From Gemmobacter aquaticus (GTDB lineage Bacteria; Pseudomonadota; Alphaproteobacteria; Rhodobacterales; Rhodobacteraceae), in contig NZ_VOAK01000022.1 of the NCBI RefSeq assembly GCF_007859075.1, forward strand, positions 186,001 to 250,000: a DNA stretch of 64,000 bases. The letters run 5' to 3'. The position numbers and the translations under genes are program-made. Each line of letters starts with the position of its first letter. Position 1 is the first letter of the stretch. The notes under the pieces were generated by a model. That model was not told the origin of the DNA. It saw only the letters and a list, made by a program, of their open reading frames with translations, and did no database searches. Positions 53,709-63,189 of this stretch are shown piece by piece.

Positions 53709-54467
53709 ATGCTTGAGGTTTCTGTCGATCCTGCGCTGATGCTGGTCGCAGCGGCCTTCGCTGCGGGCTTTGTCGACAGCATCGCAGGCGGTGGCGGGCT
53801 GATATCCTTGCCCGCCTTGATGCTGGCAGGGGCTGATCCGGTACAGGCGCTTTCGACGAACAAGGTCCAGGGCAGCTTTGGCGCGGCGACAGCGGCGGTT
53901 TCCTATGCGCGGGCCGGGCATGTCGACGTGCGGGCGCAGATCGGCACGGCAGCGCTGGCCTTTGTCGTTGCCGCAACGGGCGCGATGCTGGTCAGCCGGA
54001 TCTCGACCGATGTGCTGCGGCTTGGCCTTCCGGTGCTTCTGGTGGGAATCGCGCTCTTTTTCGCGCTGAAGCCCGGCCTGACCGACGAGGATCGCATTGC
54101 CCGCATCTCTCCGGCGCTCTTCTCGGCGGTGATCGTTCCGATGATCGGATTCTATGACGGGCTGATCGGTCCAGGGGCCGGTGCTTTCTATATGATCGGA
54201 TTCGTGCTGCTCGCGGGCCATGGCGTGCTGAAGGCGACCGCACATACCAAGTTCCTGAACTTTGCCTCGAACCTTGGTGGGCTTGCTGTCTTTGCCCTGC
54301 AGGGCGCGCCATGGTGGGCGGTGGGGCTTGTCATGGGGGCCGCGCAGATCGGGGGTGCCCGGCTGGGGTCGCGGGTGGCGATGCGCATCGGCGCGCGCGT
54401 CATCAAGCCTTTGCTTGTGGTGACCTCTTCCCTGCTCGCGGCACGGCTGATCTGGCAGATGACCTGA
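53709..54467 (+). CDS. TauE/SafE-family (TSUP) membrane permease
   Basis: 252 residues, about seven to eight membrane segments, with the two family repeats: AAFAAGFVDSIAGGGGLISLPALMLAGADPVQALSTNKVQGSFGA and FYDGLIGPGAGAFYMIGFVLLAGHGVLKATAHTKFLNFASNLGG. TSUP proteins move sulfite, sulfoacetate or other organosulfur anions. Thirteen bases after serB and possibly cotranscribed with it. Confidence 0.88.
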   Translation: MLEVSVDPALMLVAAAFAAGFVDSIAGGGGLISLPALMLAGADPVQALSTNKVQGSFGAATAAVSYARAGHVDVRAQIGTAALAFVVAATGAMLVSRISTDVLRLGLPVLLVGIALFFALKPGLTDEDRIARISPALFSAVIVPMIGFYDGLIGPGAGAFYMIGFVLLAGHGVLKATAHTKFLNFASNLGGLAVFALQGAPWWAVGLVMGAAQIGGARLGSRVAMRIGARVIKPLLVVTSSLLAARLIWQMT

Positions 54468-54607
54468 GAGCGGATTCGCGCAGGGGCAGAGTCACCGGCC
54501 TGCCATGATTTCGTGATTAATTGGCTTATTCCGATGCATGGGGGTTGACGGCACACCCGCCGGGCCGTCTCTTTCGACCAAAGCTGCCAACAACTGCCGA
54601 GTCCATC

Positions 54608-55447
54608 GTGAAAAATCTGCTGAAACCCATCGCCGCGCTTGTCGCGCTTGTTCTGCTTTCGGCTTGTGCGGCGCCGTCGCCGAAGTCGACCACTCCGGGC
54701 ACTCTGCCGGGGTATGAAGGTGTGCAAGACGGCAACTTCTTTATTCCGCAGGTCAATGACAACCATCTGCGTGACGGTGTGCCCCGCAAGCAGGTTGGCT
54801 ACGCAGGTGACGAACGGCCCGGCTCGATCGTGATCGATCCCTATGTGCGCAAGCTTTACTATGTGCTCGATGACGGGCAGGCGATGCAGTACTCGATCGC
54901 CGTCGGGCGTGCGGGCCTTGGCTTCAAGGGTTCTGCCGTCGTGCGCCGCAAGGAGGAATGGCCGGCCTGGACGCCGACAGCGAACATGGTCCGCACCATG
55001 CCCGAGATGTATGCCGAATACGCAGGCGGTCTGCCTGGCGGGCTTGAGAACCCGCTTGGTGCGCGGGCGCTCTATCTCTATCGGAATGGCCGCGACACCT
55101 ATTACCGGATCCACGGCACCGTCGACAACAAATCGATCGGGCGCGCGACCTCGGCGGGCTGCATCCGTCTGTTCAACCAGGATGCCATCGACCTCTATAA
55201 CCGGACCGAACTGGGAACCGTGGTGCGTGTCCGCACAAGGGACGAATCCGAGCAGCTTGAAGGCAAGTGGATGGATGACGAATACGGCTTCCTGATCCCC
55301 TATGACGAGGCGCTTATTCCCGTGATCGAGCAGCGCAAGCTGGAGCTTGAAGCGAGAGAGGCTGCCGAGGCTGAAGCCGCAGCCGAGCTGGAAGCGACCC
55401 GGACTTCGGCGCAGCGCGATGCCGAACTGGAAGGAACACAGGGCTGA
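54608..55447 (+). CDS. L,D-transpeptidase (YkuD) lipoprotein
   Basis: 279 residues from the GTG at 54608, which creates a good lipoprotein signal (VKNLLKPIAALVALVLLSAC, lipobox LSAC, lipidated Cys20). The YkuD domain spans about 75-205 with IVIDPYVRKLYYVLDDGQAMQYSIAVGR, the catalytic block YRIHGTVDNKSIGRATSAGCIRLFNQDAIDLYNR (His and Cys present). A Glu/Ala-rich C-terminal helix (about 235-279) is likely a coiled coil. It cross-links peptidoglycan or attaches proteins to it. An earlier in-frame ATG at 54521 would destroy the signal. Confidence 0.9.
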   Translation: MKNLLKPIAALVALVLLSACAAPSPKSTTPGTLPGYEGVQDGNFFIPQVNDNHLRDGVPRKQVGYAGDERPGSIVIDPYVRKLYYVLDDGQAMQYSIAVGRAGLGFKGSAVVRRKEEWPAWTPTANMVRTMPEMYAEYAGGLPGGLENPLGARALYLYRNGRDTYYRIHGTVDNKSIGRATSAGCIRLFNQDAIDLYNRTELGTVVRVRTRDESEQLEGKWMDDEYGFLIPYDEALIPVIEQRKLELEAREAAEAEAAAELEATRTSAQRDAELEGTQG

Positions 55448-55468
55448 CCTGCCTGTCAAAGCCTGGAG

Positions 55469-55507
55469 ACGGCCCCGACGTGTGTCACGCCGGGGCCGTT
55501 TCTTTTT
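55469..55507 (+). terminator. Intrinsic terminator of the transpeptidase gene
   Basis: Stem ACGGCCCCG / CGGGGCCGT with an inner CGTG-TGT-CACG hairpin, followed by TTCTTTTT, 22 bases after the stop and facing the convergent cupin gene. Confidence 0.87.
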
Positions 55508-55517
55508 GGCGGGGCCG

Positions 55518-55859
55518 TCAGGTCAGGATGACATAGTCCTTCACCGTGGTTTCCACACATTCCCATGTGCCGCGAAAGCCCGGACGGATGACCCAGCTGT
55601 CACCCGCCTTCAGTTTCGTCGCGTTCCCCTCGCTGTCCGTCAGGATCGACACGCCTTCAAGGATGTGGACATACTCCCATTCCTCATAGGCGACGGTCCA
55701 TTTTCCGGGGGTCGATTGCCAGATGCCGCAATAGAGCCCGTCGCGATCCTCAAGGTTCCAGGTGGTGTGAACTGGATCGCCGGCAATGACCTTCTCGGGC
55801 GCGGGGCGCTCCACCTCGGGGGTAGCTGCGGTCCGGTCGAGGCGTTGTAGAAGCTGCAT
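55518..55859 (-). CDS. Small cupin-domain protein
   Basis: 113 residues from the ATG at 55859, with AAGGAC upstream. Single cupin barrel of the DUF861/EutQ-like type: [56 protein letters not shown]. The metal-binding His set is reduced (one His in YVHILEG), so it may bind a ligand without metal catalysis. Divergent from panB, 148 bases apart. Function unknown. Confidence 0.82.
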   Translation of the reverse strand: MQLLQRLDRTAATPEVERPAPEKVIAGDPVHTTWNLEDRDGLYCGIWQSTPGKWTVAYEEWEYVHILEGVSILTDSEGNATKLKAGDSWVIRPGFRGTWECVETTVKDYVILT

Positions 55860-56007
55860 GTTCTGTCCTTGGATGATGCTGCGCCACATATCGCATTGGC
55901 TGATGGCCCGGCGTCAAGTGTGCGGCAAGGGCAAGTTCCGCTGGAACGACAACGGGGTGGCGGCTATACAAGGCGCAAGGTTCGTCCAGAGGAAGAGCAA
56001 GAGCGGT

Positions 56008-56847
56008 ATGAGCGCATCCAGCCCCCTACGCCCGGTCCTGCCCGCCGACATCAAGTCGCGCAAGGGTGGTGCCCCTCTGGTGGTGCTGACCGCCTATACC
56101 ACGCCAATTGCCCGAATCGTCGATCGGCACTGCGAGATCGCGTTGGTAGGAGATTCCGTGGGCATGGTGCTGCATGGCATGCCCTCGACGCTGGGCGTGA
56201 CGATGGAGATGATGATCCTGCACGGTCGTGCGGTTGTGCGCGGACTGTCCAAGGCGATGGCGGTCATCGACATGCCCTTCGGGTCCTATGAAGAAAGCCC
56301 TCAGCAGGCCTTCCGCAATGCCTCGCGCCTGATGGCCGAGACGGGCGCCCCTGCCGTCAAGCTTGAGGGTGGCCAGCACATGGCCGAGACGATTGCCTTC
56401 CTGACGGCGCGCGGCGTGCCGGTCATGGCGCATATCGGCCTTACTCCGCAGTCGGTGAATACGCTGGGCGGCTACAAGGTCGTAGGGCGCGATGATGAAG
56501 CTGCCCGCGTACTTTCCGATGCAAAGGCGGTCGAGGCGGCCGGGGCCTTCTCGGTCGTCCTGGAAAAGGTGCCCGAGGGGCTGGCAGGGCGGATCACCGC
56601 GCAGCTTTCGATCCCGACCATCGGCATCGGCGCGGGTGTCAACTGTGACGGTCAGGTGCTTGTCATTGACGATATGCTAGGTCTCTTCACCGATTTCCGG
56701 CCCAAATTCGTCAAGCGCTATGGCGAGCTTGGGCAGGCAGCCGACGAGGCTATCGCCGCATATGCCGCTGAGGTGCGCGCCCGCACCTTCCCTGCCGCCG
56801 AACATGCCTTCCCGGATGTGCTGCCCTCGAAGGGGCCGAAAAGCTGA
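56008..56847 (+). CDS. panB: 3-methyl-2-oxobutanoate hydroxymethyltransferase PanB
   Basis: First committed step of pantothenate synthesis, making ketopantoate; 279 residues from the ATG at 56008, since the upstream open frame crosses the cupin promoter region. Motifs: [33 protein letters not shown] (Mg-binding Asp), [73 protein letters not shown]. Its stop overlaps the panC start. Confidence 0.95.
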   Translation: MSASSPLRPVLPADIKSRKGGAPLVVLTAYTTPIARIVDRHCEIALVGDSVGMVLHGMPSTLGVTMEMMILHGRAVVRGLSKAMAVIDMPFGSYEESPQQAFRNASRLMAETGAPAVKLEGGQHMAETIAFLTARGVPVMAHIGLTPQSVNTLGGYKVVGRDDEAARVLSDAKAVEAAGAFSVVLEKVPEGLAGRITAQLSIPTIGIGAGVNCDGQVLVIDDMLGLFTDFRPKFVKRYGELGQAADEAIAAYAAEVRARTFPAAEHAFPDVLPSKGPKS

Positions 56848-57683
56848 TGCAAATTCTTAGAACGGTTGCCGAATTGCGCACGCGCGTGCGCGGCTGGAAA
56901 CAGGATGGCCGTCAGGTTGGCGTGGTGCCCACCATGGGCGCCCTGCACGAAGGCCATATGAGCCTCGTGCGCGCGGCACGTCGCGGCTGCGACAGGGTGA
57001 TCGTGACGATCTTCGTCAACCCGATGCAGTTCAACAATCCTGACGATCTGTCGAAATATCCGCGAACCGAGGATGCGGACGCCGCGCTTCTGTTCCGCGA
57101 AGGTGTCGACATCCTGTTCGCCCCCGGACCGGATGAGGTTTATCCGCAGGGATTTGACAGCCGCGTTCTTGTTGGTGGCGTGACCGCGCCGCTGGAGGGT
57201 GAGATGCGTCCCGGCCATTTCGAAGGCGTGGCGACGGTTGTGGCCAAGCTCTTCGGTATGACGCAGGCCGACCGCGCCTACTTTGGCCAGAAGGATTGGC
57301 AGCAGTTGCAGGTCGTGCGCCGCATGGTGACCGATCTCAATATCCCGGTCGAGGTGGTGGGATGTGAGACGATCCGCGAGGCTGACGGGCTTGCGATGTC
57401 GTCGCGCAATGCGCGTCTTGATCCGCTCAGCCGCGCGCAGGCACCGGCCTTGCACCGGATTATGGTGAAGACCGCCGCCCAGATCCGTGGCGGTAGCGAG
57501 ATCGCGGCAAGCCTTGCACAGGCGCGCGACGATCTGCGTCAGGCGGGCTTCACCGAGGTCGAATATCTGGATCTGCGTACCGCGGCGATGCTCGAACCCG
57601 CGACAGGTATCGAACAGCCGGTTCGCCTGCTGGCGGCGGCCTGGATCGGTGGTGTGCGGCTGATCGACAATATTCCGGTCTGA
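56847..57683 (+). CDS. panC: Pantothenate synthetase PanC
   Basis: Condenses pantoate and beta-alanine with ATP, 278 residues. Nucleotidyltransferase fold with [20 protein letters not shown] (HIGH-like), [62 protein letters not shown] and the KMSKS-like MSSRNARL. Cotranscribed with panB (TGATG overlap). No panD in the window. Confidence 0.95.
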   Translation: MQILRTVAELRTRVRGWKQDGRQVGVVPTMGALHEGHMSLVRAARRGCDRVIVTIFVNPMQFNNPDDLSKYPRTEDADAALLFREGVDILFAPGPDEVYPQGFDSRVLVGGVTAPLEGEMRPGHFEGVATVVAKLFGMTQADRAYFGQKDWQQLQVVRRMVTDLNIPVEVVGCETIREADGLAMSSRNARLDPLSRAQAPALHRIMVKTAAQIRGGSEIAASLAQARDDLRQAGFTEVEYLDLRTAAMLEPATGIEQPVRLLAAAWIGGVRLIDNIPV

Positions 57684-57722
57684 TCGGACAGGCATGCCGG
57701 CCAAGGGCACGTGCCCGGTAAT

Positions 57723-59000
57723 TCAGCCCAGCAGGTCGGCCAGAACCAGCGCCATGACCAGTGCGCTATCGGCCATGTCCTGAATGCCCACCCATTCGTC
57801 AGGCTGATGCGCCAGATGCAGCAGGCCCGGCCCATAGGCGATGCAGTTCTTCATCCGTCCGATCCGGTCGATGTGCTTCTGGTCATAGGTGCCGGGGGAC
57901 ACGACATGTTCGGCGACCCGCCCCAGAACCCGCTCGATCGCCGCTGCGGTTGAGCGCACGATCGGCGCATCGGGCGATGTCTGGGTGGGACGCACTTCAA
58001 ACAGGTCGCGGATGGTATAGTCGAACCCTGGTCGGCGGTCGCGCAGGGTATCGAGCAGCCCTGTCACCTCGGCCTTCACCTCTGTCAGATCCTCTTCGAT
58101 CAGGAAGCGGCGGTCGAGGATGATGCGGCAGCGGTCGGCGACGCAAGGGGCGGGCAGGCCGGTATAGCCGGGCTCGGGTTCGGCCTCGCCGCCATGGATC
58201 GAGTTTATGTTCAGCGTCGAGGCGCGTGCGCCTTCGGGGACCACTGGCATGGCGGTGCGTTTGGTTGCCAGAAGCGGATAGAGCTTGCGCTCGATCTCTT
58301 CCAGAACCGCGCCCATGTGGCGGATGGCGCTGTCGCCCAGAAACGGCATCGATCCATGCGCGATGCGGCCCTTGGTCTCGACCTCGGCCCACCAGACGCC
58401 GCGATGGCCCAGGCAGATGCGGTCCTTGTGCAGCGGTTCGGGGATGATCACATGCTGCACGCGGTCAGGATCGAACCAGCCCTGTTCGGCGAGATAAGCC
58501 ACGCCGCCATAGCCGCCGGATTCCTCGTCTGCCGTCGCGCTGATCTCGATGGCGCCGCGAAAATCGGGGCAGGCGGCGATAAACGCCTCGGCTGCGATGA
58601 TGCTGGCGGCAAGGCCCCCCTTCATGTCGCAGGCGCCCCGGCCAAAGATCTGGTCGCCTTCGACCGAGCCGCCGAACGGATCGCGGGTCCAGCCGTGGCC
58701 TACCTCGACGACGTCGTGATGGCTGTTGAAATGCACGCAATCGCCCGGACGCGGCCCTTCACGCCGGGCGATCAGGTTCCAGCGCGGATGCGCCTCGCTG
58801 TCGCCCGGTGTCCCTTCGGCCCGCACCAGCGCCGTGACGAACCCCTGCGCCGACAGCCGGTCAGAGAGGTAGTCGCAGATCTCGCGGTAGCACCGGCCCG
58901 GCGGGTTCAGCGTGGGGATGCGGATCAGGTCCTGCGTCAGCGCGATCAGGCTGTCGCGACGGGCGGCAATCTCGGCGAAAAGGCGGGCGGTCAGATCCAT
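57723..59000 (-). CDS. M20-family peptidase / deacylase (ArgE/DapE-like)
   Basis: 425 residues, di-zinc amidohydrolase. Metal ligands appear in order: His of FNSHHDVVEVG, Asp of GRGACDMKGGLAAS, the catalytic pair in ATADEESGGYGG, and a late His in LLHLAHQPDEW. A dimerisation domain is inserted in the middle (about 205-325). Substrate could be an N-acyl amino acid, such as acetylornithine or succinyl-diaminopimelate. Isolated from arginine and lysine genes, so I do not assign argE or dapE. Converges on panC. Confidence 0.88.
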   Translation of the reverse strand: MDLTARLFAEIAARRDSLIALTQDLIRIPTLNPPGRCYREICDYLSDRLSAQGFVTALVRAEGTPGDSEAHPRWNLIARREGPRPGDCVHFNSHHDVVEVGHGWTRDPFGGSVEGDQIFGRGACDMKGGLAASIIAAEAFIAACPDFRGAIEISATADEESGGYGGVAYLAEQGWFDPDRVQHVIIPEPLHKDRICLGHRGVWWAEVETKGRIAHGSMPFLGDSAIRHMGAVLEEIERKLYPLLATKRTAMPVVPEGARASTLNINSIHGGEAEPEPGYTGLPAPCVADRCRIILDRRFLIEEDLTEVKAEVTGLLDTLRDRRPGFDYTIRDLFEVRPTQTSPDAPIVRSTAAAIERVLGRVAEHVVSPGTYDQKHIDRIGRMKNCIAYGPGLLHLAHQPDEWVGIQDMADSALVMALVLADLLG

Positions 59001-59073
59001 GCCGACAGCCTAGCCGCAGCAGGCGTCATGGCAAGTGCTTGCTGTGGAAGGCCCGGGTCTTTACCCTGTGCGC

Positions 59074-59664
59074 ATGACCTGGATCGACCTCACCCGCCCG
59101 ATGGATGGGCACCTGCCGATCTATGCCGAGGCCGGCTATGCGGACCCGCCCTTTGCCGTGCACGACTGGTGCGCGGTCGAGGGGCAGGGTTATGCGGTGC
59201 AGCGGCTGGATCTTGGCACGCAAACCGGAACGCATATCGACGCGCCTGCCCATATGGTTGCCGGCGGGGCCACGCTGGAGGCGCTGTCCCCCTCACGGCT
59301 GATCGGGCGCTACGTCACCTTCAGGCCCGGGGAGGTGCTGCCTGACCGGGGCGAAGCGGTGCTTCTGTTCCTGAACGCCCCTGATGGCGGCGAGGTCAGC
59401 CGCGCGCTCTTCGATGCGGCGCTGGCGCTTGGCTTTCCGGTCTGGGTCATGGCGGGCAGCCTGCGTGTCAGGGGTGAAGAGCCACTTTTTCTGCACCGCG
59501 CGCTTGCAAGGGCGGGCGTCTTTCTGGTCGAGGATCTGGACGCCGAGGCCGCGCGCCCTCTGCCCGACCGGGGCGAGATGATTGCGGCCCCCCTGCGTCT
59601 GATCGGCACCTCTGGCGCGCCATGCCGGGTGCTTGCGCGTGCCATGGCTGGCGAAGGCCGTTGA
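59074..59664 (+). CDS. Cyclase-family protein (kynurenine formamidase-like)
   Basis: 196 residues from the ATG at 59074. The cyclase family metal motif is clear: DLGTQTGTHIDAPAHMVAGGATLEAL (HxGTHxD-type, with Gln in place of the first His). The N-terminus WIDLTRPMDGHLPIYAE and C-terminus RGEMIAAPLRLIGTSGAPCRVLARA also fit. Members hydrolyse formylkynurenine or related amides; without kyn genes nearby the substrate is open. Confidence 0.83.
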   Translation: MTWIDLTRPMDGHLPIYAEAGYADPPFAVHDWCAVEGQGYAVQRLDLGTQTGTHIDAPAHMVAGGATLEALSPSRLIGRYVTFRPGEVLPDRGEAVLLFLNAPDGGEVSRALFDAALALGFPVWVMAGSLRVRGEEPLFLHRALARAGVFLVEDLDAEAARPLPDRGEMIAAPLRLIGTSGAPCRVLARAMAGEGR

Positions 59665-59706
59665 AAACACCTATCTCTGTCAGGAAACCTGCTGTCGGGG
59701 GCTGGA

Positions 59707-59979
59707 ATGCTGGGTATCCTCAGGGCGTGGCTTGTCGCGCTGGTCATTCTGACAGTGTTCTACTGGCTGCTCAGGACCTACTTTCGATCAACCCGCCGCG
59801 AGGCGCTGGAGAAGCGCTTTGACGAAGAGGGTCTGACCGGAGACCGCGACATCTGGGTCGAGGCGCAGATGAAGGACTATGGCCGTAGCCTGAAGCTGCG
59901 GCTTCTATGGCTGGTCTATATCCTGCCCCTGGCCGCGATTGCCGGCATCATCTTTTACGTGAACCACTATTACTACTGA
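59707..59979 (+). CDS. Small two-segment membrane protein, function unknown
   Basis: 90 residues: membrane segment at about 4-22 (ILRAWLVALVILTVFYWLL), a charged cytoplasmic stretch (FRSTRREALEKRFDEEGLTGDRDIWVEAQMKDYGRSLKLR), second segment at about 67-86 ending NHYYY. I do not recognise a characterised family. It lies 13 bases before the DUF1523 gene and probably forms a pair with it. Confidence 0.75.
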   Translation: MLGILRAWLVALVILTVFYWLLRTYFRSTRREALEKRFDEEGLTGDRDIWVEAQMKDYGRSLKLRLLWLVYILPLAAIAGIIFYVNHYYY

Positions 59980-59992
59980 AGGATCGTCGCCC

Positions 59993-60646
59993 ATGTGGAC
60001 ATATATCAAATGGGGCATCCGGCTGACGCTTCTGGCGATCGTCGCGGCCTTTTTGCACTACACCTTGCCGCAGCGCGATGTGGTGCGCATCACCGGCACC
60101 TATAACCGTATGACCGAAGTTGGCGCGAACTCGATCTTCTACGCCTCGCCCGACAGCGGCACCACGACCAGCACCGTGGACCGCCGCGACATCCGCTTCA
60201 TCGAGGCCGTTTTCCCGAACAACAAGCCCATGGTCTACCGCAACGAGGATACGGGCTGGATCTGGCCGCCCTACTTCAAATACGACAGCTCGAACCTGCA
60301 GGCAGAGGCGACAAACAGCATTTCGGCCAAGGACAAGCCGGAATGGGTGGCGGTCACACATTATGGCTGGCGGCTGCCCATCTTTTCGATCTACCCGAAC
60401 GCCGTGAAGATCCGCGCGGTCGAGGGGCCCGATGTTCGGCTGATCCCTTGGGTCAACATCATCGTCCTGACCCTGCTGGCGGGTCTTGTGCTGATGCTGT
60501 GGCGGATGTGGGCACAGTTCAAGGAACGCATGATAGAGCCAGCGGTGGACGACCTCAGCAACACGCTTGATGCGATGGATGCGCGGGCCGATGCGGCGCG
60601 TGACAGGGCCAAGGGCTTCTGGGGTCGCCTCTTCGGTCGGAAATGA
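59993..60646 (+). CDS. DUF1523-family membrane protein
   Basis: 217 residues: N-terminal membrane segment (about 8-25), a periplasmic domain of about 130 residues (RDVVRITGTYNRMTEVGANSIFYA, DRRDIRFIEAVFPNNKPMVYRNEDTGWIWPPYFKYDSSNLQAEA, WVAVTHYGWRLPIFSIYPNAVKIR), a second membrane segment (about 155-174) and a basic helical cytoplasmic tail. The DUF1523 family is of unknown function and common in Rhodobacterales. Confidence 0.85.
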   Translation: MWTYIKWGIRLTLLAIVAAFLHYTLPQRDVVRITGTYNRMTEVGANSIFYASPDSGTTTSTVDRRDIRFIEAVFPNNKPMVYRNEDTGWIWPPYFKYDSSNLQAEATNSISAKDKPEWVAVTHYGWRLPIFSIYPNAVKIRAVEGPDVRLIPWVNIIVLTLLAGLVLMLWRMWAQFKERMIEPAVDDLSNTLDAMDARADAARDRAKGFWGRLFGRK

Positions 60647-60672
60647 AAAAGGGGGCCGCACGGCCCCCTTTC
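60646..60672. terminator. Bidirectional terminator between DUF1523 gene and pheT
   Basis: Stem AAAGGGGGCC / GGCCCCCTTT (60648-60671) with a 4-base loop, giving A-tracts and T-tracts on both strands. It sits at the end of the DUF1523 gene and 22 bases from the pheT stop, so it can end both convergent transcripts. Confidence 0.88.
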
Positions 60673-60693
60673 CATTCGTTCCGTCACGCCCGG

Positions 60694-63111
60694 TTATTTC
60701 CGCAGCGTGCCACCGGTCGCCTTGGCGACCTTTTCGACGATCTTGGCTGAAACTGCCTCGATGTCCTTGTCGGTCAGCGTGGTGTCCTGCGGTTGCAGGC
60801 GCACGGTGATGGCGATCGATTTCTTGCCCGCGCCCATCTGCGCCTCGGCCTTTTCGCCGGTGAACTGGTCAAACACCCGGACGCTCTCGATCAGGGCCTT
60901 GTCCGAACCAAGCGCCGCATTCACCAGCGTCAGTGCCTCGACCCCGCTGTCGACGACAAAGGCGAAATCGCGATCGACGGCTTGCAGGTCAGAAATGGCA
61001 AGCGCCGGGCGCGTGGGCGTCTTGGTCTTGGGCAGGGGTACATTCGCAATCTGCACGCTAAAGGCCACGGCCGGGCCCTTCACGTCAAAGGCCTGCAGGA
61101 TGCGCGGATGCACCTCGCCGAAGGTTGCAAGCGTGTTGGGCCCAAGCCCGATTGCGCCCGAGCGGCCGGGGTGCCACCAGCCGGGCACCTTGCGGCTGAT
61201 CTGCACCTTGGCAGGTGCTGCCAACGCGGCGAGAACCGCCTCGACATCGGCTTTGGCGTCATAGACATCGACCGGGCGGCGCGACCCGAAAGTGTCGCGC
61301 GCGGCGCTGGCACCAACCAGAAGGCCAGTGGCGACTGTCGCCTGCTCACCGGGTTCGCCGCCGGCAAAGACGGGGCCAACCTCGAACAGCGCCAGATCGG
61401 CAAAGCCACGCGCCTGATTGCGGCTCGCGGCGCGCAGAAGGCCCGGCAGCAGGTCAGGGCGCAGGTGGCTCATCTCGGAGGAGATCGGATTGTCGACGCG
61501 CACGGCATCAGACCCGCCACCGAACGCCTCGGCGGCAGCCTTGTCGATGAAGCTGTAGGTCACGCATTCATTGTAGCCGAGCGCCGCGATGGTGCGTCGG
61601 GCGGCCTTCTCGCGGATCTGCAGGGGCGTCAGGATCGGCTTCGGCACGCCCGGCAGCGTGCGCGCCATGGGTTTGCCCACAAGCTTGGTCAGCGAGGCAA
61701 CGCGCGCCACCTCTTCGACCAGATCGGCCTCGCCCTGCACATCGGGGCGCCAGCTGGGTGGTGCGGCCTGATCACCGGTCAGGGTGAAGCCAAGCGCCTC
61801 CAGCGTGGCGCGCTGCTCGGCCTCGGGGATCTCCATGCCGACCAGGCGCTCGACCCGCGCGGGATCAAAACGGTAGCTGCGCGCGGTATCGGGCACGGCA
61901 CCGTCGATCACCAGTTCGGACGCCTCACCCCCGCACAGATCAAGGATCATCTGCGTCGCAAGCTCCAGCCCAGGAACGGTGAAGGCCGGATCGACGCCCC
62001 GCTCGAACCGGTAGCGTGCATCCGAGTTGATCTTCAGCGCACGGCCCGTGGTCGCAATGGTGATCGGATCCCAATAGGCAGATTCGAGGAAGACATCGAC
62101 CGTCTCCTCGGTGCAGCCCGAAAGCTCGCCGCCCATGATGCCTGCCAGCGATTCCGGCTGCGCATCATCCGAGATCAGCATCATGCCCGGTTGCAGCACA
62201 TAGGTCTTGCCATCCAGCGCAAGCAGCTCTTCGCCGCCCTTCGCTGCATGGATGCGCAGGTCGCCCTGCACCTTGGCGACGTCAAAGACGTGCAGCGGGC
62301 GGTTCAGCCCGAAGGTGAAATAGTTGGTGATATCGACCAGCGTCGAAATCGGCCGCAGCCCGATGGCCTTCAGACGCGCGGCCAGCCAGTCGGGCGAGGG
62401 GCCGTTCTTCACGCCCCGAATGGTGCGCCCGGCAAAGAGCGGGCAGCCCTTGGCCTTCAGGCCGTCCTCGATCCGGACACCCACGGGCGAGGCGAAGCTG
62501 CCTTTGATTGCGGGCACCTCAAGCGGCTTCAGGGTGCCAAGGTCACGCGCCGCCAGATCGCGTGCAATACCGCGCACGCCGAGCGCATCGGGGCGGTTTG
62601 GCGTGATCTTCACATAGATCATCGGGTCGTTCAGACCCTTCCAGTCGATGAAGCGCACGCCGACCGGTGCATCCTCGGGCAGGTCGATGATGCCGTTGTG
62701 ATCGTCCGAGAGCTCAAGCTCGCGCTCGGAACAGAGCATGCCGTTCGAATCCACGCCCCGGATACTTCCCGGCTTGAGGTCGACCCCGGTGCCGGGGACA
62801 TGGGTGCCGGCGGGGGCAAAGACCCCAACAAGGCCCGTGCGGGCGTTCGGGGCGCCGCAGACCACCTGAACCTCTTCCATCGCGCCATCAGGGCCGTTCG
62901 GCCATGTCGCCACGCGACAAACGCGCAGACGGTCAGCATTCGGGTGCTGGACGGCCTCGATCACCCGGCAGATGCGAAAGGCGCCCAGCTTCACCTCGGG
63001 GTTCTCGACCTCTTCGACCTCGTGCCCAAGGTCGGTCAGCGCGGTCAGGATCTGGTCCAGCGTCGCGCTTGTCTCAAGGTGATCCTTCAACCAGGACAGG
63101 GTGAACTTCAT
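60694..63111 (-). CDS. pheT: Phenylalanine-tRNA ligase beta subunit
   Basis: 805 residues. N-terminal tRNA-binding OB fold (MKFTLSWLKDHLETSATLDQILTALTDLGHEVEEV, LRVCRVATWPNGPDG), B3/B4 editing domain, B5 domain (FTLTGDQAAPPSWRPDVQGEADLVEEVARV), catalytic-like core (VTYSFIDKAAAEAFGG, NPISSEMSHLRPDLLPGLLRAASRNQARG) and C-terminal anticodon-binding ferredoxin-like fold (DRDFAFVVDSGVEALTLVNAAL, MGAGKKSIAITVRLQPQDTTLTDKDIE). pheS is not adjacent: the gene upstream on this strand is a GNAT acetyltransferase. Confidence 0.97.
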   Translation of the reverse strand: MKFTLSWLKDHLETSATLDQILTALTDLGHEVEEVENPEVKLGAFRICRVIEAVQHPNADRLRVCRVATWPNGPDGAMEEVQVVCGAPNARTGLVGVFAPAGTHVPGTGVDLKPGSIRGVDSNGMLCSERELELSDDHNGIIDLPEDAPVGVRFIDWKGLNDPMIYVKITPNRPDALGVRGIARDLAARDLGTLKPLEVPAIKGSFASPVGVRIEDGLKAKGCPLFAGRTIRGVKNGPSPDWLAARLKAIGLRPISTLVDITNYFTFGLNRPLHVFDVAKVQGDLRIHAAKGGEELLALDGKTYVLQPGMMLISDDAQPESLAGIMGGELSGCTEETVDVFLESAYWDPITIATTGRALKINSDARYRFERGVDPAFTVPGLELATQMILDLCGGEASELVIDGAVPDTARSYRFDPARVERLVGMEIPEAEQRATLEALGFTLTGDQAAPPSWRPDVQGEADLVEEVARVASLTKLVGKPMARTLPGVPKPILTPLQIREKAARRTIAALGYNECVTYSFIDKAAAEAFGGGSDAVRVDNPISSEMSHLRPDLLPGLLRAASRNQARGFADLALFEVGPVFAGGEPGEQATVATGLLVGASAARDTFGSRRPVDVYDAKADVEAVLAALAAPAKVQISRKVPGWWHPGRSGAIGLGPNTLATFGEVHPRILQAFDVKGPAVAFSVQIANVPLPKTKTPTRPALAISDLQAVDRDFAFVVDSGVEALTLVNAALGSDKALIESVRVFDQFTGEKAEAQMGAGKKSIAITVRLQPQDTTLTDKDIEAVSAKIVEKVAKATGGTLRK

Positions 63112-63189
63112 GACGGCCTCTGCGGAATTGGATGCCTTGGCCTTAACGCATCAGAACACGAAGGAAAAGGGCATCACCTCGGCACCGGC

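Noticed and set aside
54521-54607. ATG start for the L,D-transpeptidase at 54521
   Set aside because: It would place 29 non-hydrophobic residues before the lipoprotein signal; the GTG at 54608 gives a proper signal and lipobox.
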